Of a stretch of 41,602 nt of DNA, positions 9,697 through 17,140 are shown piece by piece (positions within the stretch are counted from its first letter, which is position 1; each line of letters opens with the position of its first letter). Both the position numbers and the translations under genes were made by a program. Source of the stretch: Rickettsia typhi (lineage in GTDB: Bacteria > Pseudomonadota > Alphaproteobacteria > Rickettsiales > UBA1997); assembly GCA_945900795.1 (NCBI GenBank), contig CAMDJN010000007.1, positions 1-41,602 of the forward strand, written 5' to 3'. The notes under the pieces were generated by a model. That model saw only the letters and a list, made by a program, of their open reading frames with translations, searched no databases and had not been told where the DNA came from.

Positions 9697-10198
9697 ACAG
9701 GCTTTTGCAAAATTCTCTGATTTTTTTATGAGCTGTAATGAAGCCGATTAGTGAGTAAGTATCTCGCGAAATCCTACCATCTTTAGCTATTCCCGTAACA
9801 ACGAAACTCTCCTGCTTTTGCATTTCTTTCGTAATCTCAATATCCTCATTCTTGTCGTTAGCCCAAGCTAGAGAATCGTAAGGGAAGAGGTAGAATTTTT
9901 TGAGGGGAAAAGAAATTTCTACATCCGATTTTTTGTCATAGTAAAAGCCAGACGAAACGCTGATTTCATCCGCTTCATTTGGCGAATAGACCAAAAGGAA
10001 AAACGGCTCTCCTCTTTTGTTAAAATTGTAATCCTGTTTGATTGGAGTCGAGATTAGATAGCAGATGGTTTGGTCACCTCTGTCCGTTTTAAAGACGCTC
10101 CAATCGTGAAATTTTTCTTGCAGCTCTTCTGCGATAATTTCTTGAGAGAGAAATATAAAAAATATTGCGGAGAATAAAAAAATTGTTTTTTGTTTCAT
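9692..10198 (-). CDS. IalB-family (invasion-associated locus B) secreted protein
   Basis: A 168-residue protein with a signal peptide at about 1-23 (IFLFSAIFFIFLSQEIIAEE). The mature part matches the IalB family plan: an early tryptophan (DWSVF), then QTICYLISTP, NKRGEPFFLLVY, SGFYYDKKS, LFPYDSLAWA, a KEMQKQ helix, and DTYSLIGFITAHKKIREFC at the C-terminus. Two cysteines far apart (in TICYL and EFCKS) probably form a disulfide. IalB proteins are periplasmic or surface proteins of alphaproteobacteria; the name comes from Bartonella erythrocyte invasion, but many non-pathogens have them, so no role in invasion follows. The stop codon lies in the hairpin at 9632-9696. Confidence 0.82.
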   Translation of the reverse strand: MKQKTIFLFSAIFFIFLSQEIIAEELQEKFHDWSVFKTDRGDQTICYLISTPIKQDYNFNKRGEPFFLLVYSPNEADEISVSSGFYYDKKSDVEISFPLKKFYLFPYDSLAWANDKNEDIEITKEMQKQESFVVTGIAKDGRISRDTYSLIGFITAHKKIREFCKSLS

Positions 10199-10287
10199 AA
10201 CTTGACTTTTGTTCTAACTGCCTAAAAAAACTTTCGCTTCTCAATACACTTCAACAAAGCAGAATCAACGCAATAGAACTTCCTAAA

Positions 10288-11037
10288 ATGTCCGGATCAA
10301 ATCACGAACGTCACAATCCTTTAGCGCAATTTGAAGTTAAAAATATTGCCGATCTACATTTTGGAAATCTAGATCTTAGCTTTACAAATTCAGCACTTTA
10401 TATGGTTATAGCAACTATTTGCGCTATCTCCTTCTTACTCTTTGCAACCAGAAAAAAAAGTTTGATCCCATCGCGAATTCAAGTGATCGCAGAATCATTT
10501 TATAACTTCATCTTTTCTATGGTTAAAAGCACAATAGGAAATGAGGGCGACAAATTTTTCCCTCTGGTTTTTAGTTTTTTTATCTTCGTGTTATTTTGCA
10601 ACCTACTTGGCATGACACCATACAGCTTTACCGCCACTAGCCAAATCATCGTCACTCTCTCTTTGGCAACCGTGGCTTTTCTTACAATTACAATTTTTGC
10701 CATAATTAGAAATGGGATTTTCGGATTTTTTCACATGTTCCTACCAAGTGGCGTACCTATGTGGATGGCGCCATTAATTTTTGTCATAGAACTTTTGTCA
10801 TTTTTGATTCGACCGATCACTCTCTGTGTGCGTCTTTTTGCAAATATGGTCGCAGGTCATGTGCTGCTTAAGGTTATAGCCGGTTTTATAATTTCTCTTG
10901 GTCTTACTTTTGGTGTTTTTCCATTTTTATTTAGCATCATCATGACCGGCTTTGAACTCTTTGTAGCGTGCCTACAGGCATATATTTTCTCAATTTTAGT
11001 TTGCGCTTATTTGGGCGAAACTATGAAGGCGCATTAA
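10288..11037 (+). CDS. atpB: ATP synthase Fo subunit a (AtpB)
   Basis: Subunit a forms the proton half-channels beside the c-ring. The 249-residue protein has 5-6 hydrophobic helices, the conserved LLGMTPYSFT (106-115) and the essential stator arginine in ITLCVRLFANMVAGH (Arg182), and near the C-terminus FVACLQAYIFSILVCAYLGE. This is the first gene of a standard alphaproteobacterial Fo operon (a-c-b'-b), but no atpI precedes it; the upstream neighbour is the divergent ialB-like gene. The gap to atpE is unusually long (182 bp). Confidence 0.96.
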   Translation: MSGSNHERHNPLAQFEVKNIADLHFGNLDLSFTNSALYMVIATICAISFLLFATRKKSLIPSRIQVIAESFYNFIFSMVKSTIGNEGDKFFPLVFSFFIFVLFCNLLGMTPYSFTATSQIIVTLSLATVAFLTITIFAIIRNGIFGFFHMFLPSGVPMWMAPLIFVIELLSFLIRPITLCVRLFANMVAGHVLLKVIAGFIISLGLTFGVFPFLFSIIMTGFELFVACLQAYIFSILVCAYLGETMKAH

Positions 11038-11120
11038 AATTTGATCTTAGCTTATTTGGTTAAATATTGGATGTCCGGGATTAATCGGAAATATGCCCAT
11101 TCTACTTTTTGATGCCAACT

Positions 11121-11150
11121 TTGACTTCGAAAAATAGGATGGGGTAAAAT
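11121..11150 (+). promoter_or_regulatory. Candidate sigma-70 promoter upstream of atpE
   Basis: TTGACT at 11121-11126 and TAAAAT at 11145-11150 are separated by 18 bp. This is close to consensus and the best promoter-like pair I noticed in the window. It sits in the 182-bp gap between atpB and atpE, about 70 bp before the atpE start. It would give extra transcripts for subunit c, which is needed in many copies per enzyme. Prediction by eye only. Confidence 0.45.
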
Positions 11151-11219
11151 GAGCAGATGCCTTATTCACCCGCAACAGAGTAGTCTTAGCGGTTTCATTT
11201 AACTTTAAAAAACAATCAC

Positions 11220-11474
11220 ATGGAACAAGCAGTCGCAGCAGTAGCAACTACTGATCTTACAGTTTTAAAATATATCGGCGTTGGTTTGTGCTCTATTGCA
11301 ATGGCTGGAGCGGCAATCGCAATCGGTCAAATTTTCGGGGCATTTTTCAACAGCATCGCCAGGAATCCTTCTGCTGCTGCAAAAATTGAAAAATATATCT
11401 ATATCGCCGTTGGTCTTGCCGAAGCTATGGGTATCTTCGCAGTACTTCTAGCCTTTCTGATCCTATTTTCATAA
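11220..11474 (+). CDS. atpE: ATP synthase Fo subunit c (AtpE)
   Basis: An 84-residue hairpin of two membrane helices that forms the rotor ring. The first helix holds the glycine-rich stretch AMAGAAIAIGQIFGAFF, the polar loop is ARNPSAA, and the ion-binding carboxylate is Glu68 in AVGLAEAMGIFAV. The glutamate with no Na+-type side-chain set suggests proton coupling. It is preceded by a candidate promoter and followed by a perfect hairpin, which may raise its message level above the neighbours. Confidence 0.97.
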   Translation: MEQAVAAVATTDLTVLKYIGVGLCSIAMAGAAIAIGQIFGAFFNSIARNPSAAAKIEKYIYIAVGLAEAMGIFAVLLAFLILFS

Positions 11475-11485
11475 ATCTTTTGTTT

Positions 11486-11516
11486 GTAAGTCGTAAGCTA
11501 ACCACTTACGACTTAC
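11486..11516 (+). promoter_or_regulatory. Perfect hairpin after atpE within the operon
   Basis: GTAAGTCGTAAG (11486-11497) pairs exactly with CTTACGACTTAC (11505-11516) across a 7-base loop, directly after the atpE stop. The second arm runs into further copies of the ACTTACA unit (to about 11529). There is no T-tract, so mRNA 3'-end protection or partial attenuation is more likely than full termination, since atpF' follows. Confidence 0.55.
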
Positions 11517-11534
11517 AACTTACAACTTATCCCA

Positions 11535-11966
11535 ATGCCACAATTCGATTTTACAAAATTCAGTTCACAGATTTTCTGGTTTAGTATCTGCTTCGCGGTG
11601 CTTTACTACTTTGTTTGTAAGATAATTCTACCAAGAATTCATGCTATCATCGGAGATAGAAAAACCATCATCGATGCTGATCTTAGTGAGGCTGATGCAA
11701 TCGAAGAAAGACTGCGCGAAATTCAAATCAAAACTGCAGATTTAAGAAGGCGGGCAAGCACGGAATATCAAACGAAACTTGATCTCGCTATAAAACATTC
11801 CGCTAAAGAAAGGGAGAGAGTTCTTACGGAATTAAAAAATAAAATTGATGACATGATTCAGAAATCAAATCGGGAGATTAGAGATTTTGTTGATGGATCT
11901 AACGCTAGAAATGGTTCCGCAATTTCTGATTTAGTAAAGCAGATCAGTGCTAAAATTTTTGATTGA
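11535..11966 (+). CDS. atpF': ATP synthase Fo subunit b' (AtpF2)
   Basis: One of two peripheral-stalk b-type subunits. The 143 residues show FDFTKFSSQIFW, one membrane helix (about 10-32), then a continuous charged helix with R/E heptads for dimerisation. Having b' and b as separate genes is the arrangement of alphaproteobacteria and phototrophs. It is shorter at its C-terminus than most family members and has a SNARNGS break near residue 125. A three-hairpin repeat begins 10 bp after its stop. Confidence 0.88.
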   Translation: MPQFDFTKFSSQIFWFSICFAVLYYFVCKIILPRIHAIIGDRKTIIDADLSEADAIEERLREIQIKTADLRRRASTEYQTKLDLAIKHSAKERERVLTELKNKIDDMIQKSNREIRDFVDGSNARNGSAISDLVKQISAKIFD

Positions 11967-11976
11967 AAGAGGCTTC

Positions 11977-12129
11977 TATACCGGACCCGATTCAACATAC
12001 CGATCTTTTTTATCAGATTCGGTATATTGGGGATCCCCGCAAGTTGTTTAATCTTTGGGGGGCGCGACTCGTGTCGCGTACAAAATAAGAACTTATACCC
12101 GATCAACTTCTTGAAGTTGGTTGGGTATA
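11977..12129 (+). repeat. Three-hairpin palindromic repeat, copy 1
   Basis: This 153-bp element lies between atpF' and atpF. It has three modules: a 5' module bounded by TATACC/GGTATA sequences with an internal ATACCGA...TCGGTAT stem; a core GGCGCGACTCGTGTCGCGTA (12061-12080) whose CGCGAC/GTCGCG arms pair around TCGT; and a 3' hairpin (12094-12129) with nested ATACCC/GGGTAT and CAACTTC/GAAGTTG arms. The core and 3' hairpin are nearly identical to copies at 16993-17120 and (reversed) 33075-33212. The 5' module and the spacer after it are the most divergent of the three. Confidence 0.85.
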
Positions 12130-12173
12130 GAGCCTGTACTAAGGAAATTTCAAATTAATCTACAAAATCACAA

Positions 12174-12653
12174 ATGTTTGACGAAAAATTTTGGCTCGCA
12201 GTTTCATTCATTGGCTTCATCACGCTCATCATAAAATATGTAATACCGCCTATCAAGCTATCTCTTGATGCTAAATCAAGGCAAATTGCGGAGGAAATTT
12301 TGGCTGCAAAAGAGATGAAAGAAAAAGCGGCCCTTCTTTTGGAAAAGGCAGAAATCTACTGTCAAGAATCATATCAGCACGCAGAAAAATTGATTCGAGA
12401 CGCAGAAATTGAATCACAAAAATTGATCGAATCTTCAATACTAGCACTTGAATTAGAGGTGAAGAAAAAAACTGATTCTGCCTTAGAAAGAATCAGGAAT
12501 GAAGAGCTTGCAACAATACGCCAGGTTAAGACTCAAATCGTAAATTACGCTGTCGAAAATCTTAACAAGACGCTGTCACAAAATATGAGTGATGAGAAGC
12601 ACATCTACTTAATGAATCAGGCAACACAGGACCTCGAAAAAATAACTCACTAG
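12174..12653 (+). CDS. atpF: ATP synthase Fo subunit b (AtpF)
   Basis: The second peripheral-stalk subunit, 159 residues: MFDEKFWLAVSFIGFITLIIKYV forms the N-terminal membrane anchor, then KLSLDAKSRQIAEEILAAK starts a long coiled coil of Glu/Lys/Ala heptads to the end. It connects the F1 head to subunit a. It is split from atpF' by a repeat element and followed 14 bp later by pheT, not by atpH; the F1 genes (atpHAGDC) are elsewhere, as is usual in alphaproteobacteria. Confidence 0.9.
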   Translation: MFDEKFWLAVSFIGFITLIIKYVIPPIKLSLDAKSRQIAEEILAAKEMKEKAALLLEKAEIYCQESYQHAEKLIRDAEIESQKLIESSILALELEVKKKTDSALERIRNEELATIRQVKTQIVNYAVENLNKTLSQNMSDEKHIYLMNQATQDLEKITH

Positions 12654-12667
12654 GTTCTTTAGTATTC

Positions 12668-15043
12668 ATGAAATTTTCCCTCTCCTGCCTCAAAGAATAT
12701 CTTGAAACCAACCTCCAAACCAAGCAAATCTGCGAATCTCTGACCAATATTGGACTTGAAGTAGAGTCTTGCGAGGACAAGTCTCGGGCCTATCTCACCT
12801 TCTCTGTCGCCAAAATCATCGAGACAAGACAACATGAGAATTCCGACAAACTAAGAGTTTGCCAGGTAGAAGTTGATGACGGAAAAATTTTGCAAATAAT
12901 TTGTGGCGCAGCCAATGCTAGAGCTGGAATAAAAGTTGCTTACGCCTCGATTGGCTCAGTGATTCCTGGCAACGGAATGGTGATCAAACTTGCAAAAATT
13001 GCAGGGATAGAAAGTCACGGAATGCTCTGTTCAGCAGGTGAGTTGCAAATCGATGGTGATAATTCTGGAATTATTGAAATTGATGATAAATGGCCAGTGG
13101 GTACTAATATTTCTGAACCACTCGGATTGGATGAAGTTACAATAGAAATCAATGTTACACCAAATCGTGGCGATTGTTTGGGAATCTATGGAATAGCGCG
13201 TGACTTGGCGGCATCCGGCATTGGTAAATTAAAAAAACTAGAGATCGCTAAAGCAAAATCACAATCTCCCTTTCCGCTTAAAATTACAAATGAGGCTAGC
13301 GAATCCTGTCCATTAGCGGCTTTTCGCTACATCAAAAATATCAAAAATTGCGATTCGCCTGAATGGTTACGCAAGAAATTATCCGCCTTCGGCATTGGCT
13401 CAATCTCAGCTATTGTTGACGTAACAAATTACGTCATGATGATTTTGAATCGTCCGATGCATGCTTACGATGCTAGCAAAATCAACAGCTCAATCACAAT
13501 TCGCTTTTCTAGACAGGAAGAAAAATTCCTCTCACTTCGTGGTGATGAAATCAGTTTAAACAAAAAAACTCTGCTAATTGCAGATGAAAAAATTCCACTA
13601 GGAATTGCTGGAATTATTGGGTCAAAAGATTCTTTATGCTCACTAACAACTTCAGAAATCATTCTTGAAGCAGCGGTTTTTGATGCCTCAATAATCACTT
13701 CGACAGGTCGTGAAATTGGCATCGCAAGTGATTCAAGATATCGCTTTGAAAGAGGGGTTGATGAAAAAACCTGTGAGAGCGGTATCGAACTTGCTACCAA
13801 GTTAATCCTGGAAATTTGCGGAGGAGAGGTAAGTGAGATAAAAATCATCGGCGAGAAATCTGCAGCAAAAAAAATCGAATTTAATTTAGAGAAAATAAAA
13901 TCCCTTACCGCAGTTGAAGTAGAGCCAGAAAGGGTTTTAAGTATTTTATCCGATCTTGAATTCGAGGTAAAAAAAAGCGATAATGGAAACTTATTGGTTG
14001 AGGTTCCAACCCATCGTCATGATATTTTCTTAGAAGAAGATTTGGTTGAAGAGGTGATTAGAATAGTTGGTTACAATAAAATTGCGAAAGAGGAATTACC
14101 AAAATCAAAAAAAATAAAATTTCACAACCAGCTACGTAGAGTTAGAGATTGTCTAGTTTTATCTGGAATAACGGAAGTGATAAACTGGTCATTCTGTAGT
14201 TCGAATTTGGTAGAAATTTTTTCTGAAAAAAATGAAAATCTGACTCTAAAGAATCCAATTAATTCAGAAATGGATCACATGCGTCCTACCTTGATGATTG
14301 GCCTTATTGAATCATACAAAAGAAATTCTCTACGCAGTTTTACTGATCTTTCATTTTTTGAAATCGGCAATGTTTTTACACCTGACCAAAGAATGATGAT
14401 TAGTGGCATTAGGGTAGGTAAGAACAAGCCTCAAAACCATTATCACGACGAAAGAGATTTTGATGTTTTTGATGTAAAAAAAGATGTTTTTGATGTTATC
14501 AAAACTTATGGAATGAATCCGGAATCAATACAAATTTCATCAAATGAAGCACCAAAATATTATCATCCCCACCGATCAGCCGTCTTAAAATTAGGTAAAA
14601 ATATCATCGGATATTTCGGTGAAATTCATCCATCAATTACCAAGAAATTCGACCTAAGCATTCGCATTAACGCCTTTGAAATCTTTTCTGAAAATATTCC
14701 TTACGCTAACAAGCCAGAGGCCAAATCAGCAACTCGCAAACCTTTTATTGTTAGTGATTTTCAGGCGGTTGAACGTGATTTTGCCTTTGTAATTGATAAA
14801 GACTTAGCAATTGGAGAGATCGTAAAAACGATCACAAATTCAGACAAGCAGATGATTAAAGAGGTAAGAGTTTTTGATATTTTTACCGGAAAAAATATTA
14901 CCGAAGATAAGAAATCGGTAGCGCTACGAATCAAAATTCAATCCTTCGAAAAAACTCTGACCTCCGAAGAAATTGAGGTGATTTGCCAAAAAGTGGTTGG
15001 TCAAGTTCGTCAGTCATTCAATGCTACATTGCGTGAATTTTAA
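12668..15043 (+). CDS. pheT: Phenylalanyl-tRNA synthetase beta subunit
   Basis: PheT pairs with PheS to charge tRNA-Phe. The 791-residue protein has the full domain order: B1 start MKFSLSCLKEYLETN, tRNA-binding OB domain (about 40-150, with ENSDKLRVCQV and CGAANARAG), B3/B4 editing domain (about 205-375), B5 domain (about 400-470, EVPTHRHDIFLEEDLVEEVIRIVGY), catalytic-like core, and a C-terminal ferredoxin-fold anticodon-binding domain (about 697-790, from VERDFAFVID). pheS is not upstream; atpF is. The PBP gene starts 3 bp after its stop, so the two are probably translated from one message. Confidence 0.96.
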   Translation: MKFSLSCLKEYLETNLQTKQICESLTNIGLEVESCEDKSRAYLTFSVAKIIETRQHENSDKLRVCQVEVDDGKILQIICGAANARAGIKVAYASIGSVIPGNGMVIKLAKIAGIESHGMLCSAGELQIDGDNSGIIEIDDKWPVGTNISEPLGLDEVTIEINVTPNRGDCLGIYGIARDLAASGIGKLKKLEIAKAKSQSPFPLKITNEASESCPLAAFRYIKNIKNCDSPEWLRKKLSAFGIGSISAIVDVTNYVMMILNRPMHAYDASKINSSITIRFSRQEEKFLSLRGDEISLNKKTLLIADEKIPLGIAGIIGSKDSLCSLTTSEIILEAAVFDASIITSTGREIGIASDSRYRFERGVDEKTCESGIELATKLILEICGGEVSEIKIIGEKSAAKKIEFNLEKIKSLTAVEVEPERVLSILSDLEFEVKKSDNGNLLVEVPTHRHDIFLEEDLVEEVIRIVGYNKIAKEELPKSKKIKFHNQLRRVRDCLVLSGITEVINWSFCSSNLVEIFSEKNENLTLKNPINSEMDHMRPTLMIGLIESYKRNSLRSFTDLSFFEIGNVFTPDQRMMISGIRVGKNKPQNHYHDERDFDVFDVKKDVFDVIKTYGMNPESIQISSNEAPKYYHPHRSAVLKLGKNIIGYFGEIHPSITKKFDLSIRINAFEIFSENIPYANKPEAKSATRKPFIVSDFQAVERDFAFVIDKDLAIGEIVKTITNSDKQMIKEVRVFDIFTGKNITEDKKSVALRIKIQSFEKTLTSEEIEVICQKVVGQVRQSFNATLREF

Positions 15044-15046
15044 CTC

Positions 15047-16891
15047 GTGAACAAAAAAACAAAAAAACCTTCATCGCCTAACCCTTCTCAGCATCAACGA
15101 CTTCCAAAGCAAAATAACAATTCCAAACCAAAAAAATCTAAAAACTTTTCTCCATGGATATTTCTTCTGAAATGGGGACTTTTTTTTGCAATTTGGCTAT
15201 CAATTTTTCTTGCCTGCGTCTTTCTTTACTATCTTCGTGACTTGCCAAGTTTGAGTGATTTAGAAACGAGGAATGGTAAGCAGGTTGTTCAGATCAATTA
15301 TTCTAACGATTCCAGAATCACCAATCGTGGAGATATTTACAGCAGCGAAATAAAATATTTCGAATTACCACAAAACCTAATTAATGCCGTTATCGCAACA
15401 GAAGATCGGCGTTTTTTTAAACATTGCGGTGTTGATTTTTTTGGCATAGTGAGAGCTTATTATGCAAATCATAAAGCAGGTAGAATAGTGCAAGGTGGTA
15501 GCACAATTACCCAACAATTGGCTAAACTTTTATTCTTAAAACCCGAGAGAACATTCAAAAGAAAAATTCAGGAAATTCTTTTAGCTCTTCAACTCGAGAA
15601 GGATTTTACAAAAGAGCAAATTCTCGCTTTCTACCTCAATCGCGCTTATTTCGGATCTGGAAGTTATGGTATCGGTAATGCTGCAAAATTTTATTTCGGC
15701 AATGACGTCTCAAGCCTGAATTTAAATGAATCTGCGATGCTTGCTGGACTTCTCAAAGCTCCATCAAAACTTTCTCCAAAAAATAATCAAAACCTTGCTG
15801 AAGATAGAGCAAACGCGGTTCTAAAAAAGATGATTAGCGCGGGTTTTCTAAGTGAAAATAATTTATCAGAGTTAGATAAGGATATTAATTACAAGGTTGA
15901 TCATGCGCAAAGGCTCTACTTTGCTGATTTCATCTATGATCAATTTGCAGAATTTTTAAACAAAAAAGATGCCAAAGAAAGTTTGGTAAGAATTACTACG
16001 ACATTAAACGAGGCAACTCAGGCAAAGCTGGAGAACACGCTCAATCAGTTTGTTGAAAAAAATTCTAAAGAACTCGGCAAGTCACAAATCTCAGTAATTG
16101 TCATGGATAAAGGTGGCGCGATCCTTGCTATGTCTGGGGGTTTAGATTATCAACAAAGCCAATTAAATCGTTCTGCTTATTCCAAAAGACAGGCTGGCTC
16201 AGCATTCAAAACCTTTGTTTATTTAGCAGCTTTCGAAAGCGGCCTTACAGCAAGCGATGTGTTTGAAGATAAAAAAATTAATGTCGGGACATGGTTACCA
16301 GAAAATTATAACGGACGTTATCTGGGCAATGTAACGTTGAGGCAGGCTTTCGCCAATTCCCTCAACTCTGTTTCGATACAGCTTGCAAGAAAAGTTGGTG
16401 ATAAGGCAATTATATCAACGGCACGTAAGCTTGGTATTACTTCTAAAATTGAAAAGAACGATCCCACGATTTCACTCGGAACAACTGAGGTCACCTTGCT
16501 TGAACTTGTCAGCGCTTATGCAACAATTGCTAACGGTGGAAAACCTGTTAATCCTTACGCGATTTCCGAGATTAAAAATGAGAAAGATGAAATACTCTAC
16601 AAGATTGAATCTTCTGGGTTCAGCCCAGTTATTTCTGAAACGGCGCTAGAGGAAATAAAAAAGGTTTTGCGTGAAGTCGTAGCAAGTGGAACTGGGAAAG
16701 TCGCCAATATTGCCAAAAATATTTATGGCAAAACCGGCACAAGTCAAAACTTCCGCGATGCTTGGTTTATTGGCTTTAACGATGATTTAGTTGTTGGAGT
16801 GTGGATTGGAAATGATGATAATTCTCCAACCAACAAAATTACAGGCGGCTCTCTTCCGGCCAATCTATTCGGAGAAATTATCGGCAGCTAA
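15047..16891 (+). CDS. Bifunctional penicillin-binding protein (class A, PBP1-type)
   Basis: A peptidoglycan glycosyltransferase/transpeptidase of 614 residues. A basic, Lys/Asn/Pro-rich cytoplasmic tail (1-33) precedes a membrane helix (about 36-60). The GT51 domain shows ATEDRRFFKHCGVDFFG (about 115-131), GGSTITQQLAK (about 150) and RKIQEILLALQLE. The transpeptidase domain has the serine motif SAFK (about 385), SLN (about 438) and KTG (about 562). It is shorter than Escherichia coli PBP1a, lacking the inserted OB region. The start is GTG at 15047, 3 bp after pheT. Together with lpxB and glmS it indicates a real cell wall. Confidence 0.92.
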   Translation: MNKKTKKPSSPNPSQHQRLPKQNNNSKPKKSKNFSPWIFLLKWGLFFAIWLSIFLACVFLYYLRDLPSLSDLETRNGKQVVQINYSNDSRITNRGDIYSSEIKYFELPQNLINAVIATEDRRFFKHCGVDFFGIVRAYYANHKAGRIVQGGSTITQQLAKLLFLKPERTFKRKIQEILLALQLEKDFTKEQILAFYLNRAYFGSGSYGIGNAAKFYFGNDVSSLNLNESAMLAGLLKAPSKLSPKNNQNLAEDRANAVLKKMISAGFLSENNLSELDKDINYKVDHAQRLYFADFIYDQFAEFLNKKDAKESLVRITTTLNEATQAKLENTLNQFVEKNSKELGKSQISVIVMDKGGAILAMSGGLDYQQSQLNRSAYSKRQAGSAFKTFVYLAAFESGLTASDVFEDKKINVGTWLPENYNGRYLGNVTLRQAFANSLNSVSIQLARKVGDKAIISTARKLGITSKIEKNDPTISLGTTEVTLLELVSAYATIANGGKPVNPYAISEIKNEKDEILYKIESSGFSPVISETALEEIKKVLREVVASGTGKVANIAKNIYGKTGTSQNFRDAWFIGFNDDLVVGVWIGNDDNSPTNKITGGSLPANLFGEIIGS

Positions 16892-16899
16892 AGCCACGC

Positions 16900-16917
16900 A
16901 AAATCTTAAAAGATTTT
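16900..16917 (+). terminator. Possible terminator after the PBP gene
   Basis: AAAATCTT and AAGATTTT form a perfect 8-bp stem with an AA loop, shortly after the PBP stop codon. All but two stem pairs are A-T and no uninterrupted T-run follows, so it is weak. Confidence 0.35.
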
Positions 16918-16992
16918 GAACAGTTTTCTTATTACAAAACATTACAATTTACTTTGCTGAAGTCTTAATTCTAGGGTTTGTGTACGGTTTTT

Positions 16993-17120
16993 ATACCAAA
17001 CACGATTGAAGATACCGAACTCTGTTTGGTATATGGGGACTCCGCAAGGCGGGGCGCGACTCGTGTCGCGTAAAAATAAAAAATATACCCAGTCAACTTC
17101 TTGAAGTTGGTTGGGTATAT
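16993..17120 (+). repeat. Three-hairpin palindromic repeat, copy 2
   Basis: The 128-bp copy between the PBP gene and glmS shows the structure most clearly. Hairpin 1 has ATACCAAAC/GTTTGGTAT arms (9 bp). The core has CGCGAC TCGT GTCGCG (17055-17070). Hairpin 3 has nested ATACCC and CAACTTC arms with GAAGTTG and GGGTAT. It lies 20 bp before the glmS start, in the same orientation as copy 1, and hence probably within the glmS leader. Confidence 0.88.
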
Positions 17121-17140
17121 ATTAAAAAAATACTCAAAAA

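Noticed and set aside
11038..11219. Possible tRNA or small RNA in the atpB-atpE gap
   Set aside because: No cloverleaf or strong stem found; a promoter is the better reading.
11858..12106. Reverse frame across the atpF' end and the repeat
   Set aside because: Open only because the repeat lacks stops in that frame; overlaps a well-supported gene.
16993..17140. glmS ribozyme or riboswitch before glmS
   Set aside because: The sequence is a copy of a repeat also found at unrelated loci and reversed; no ribozyme core seen.
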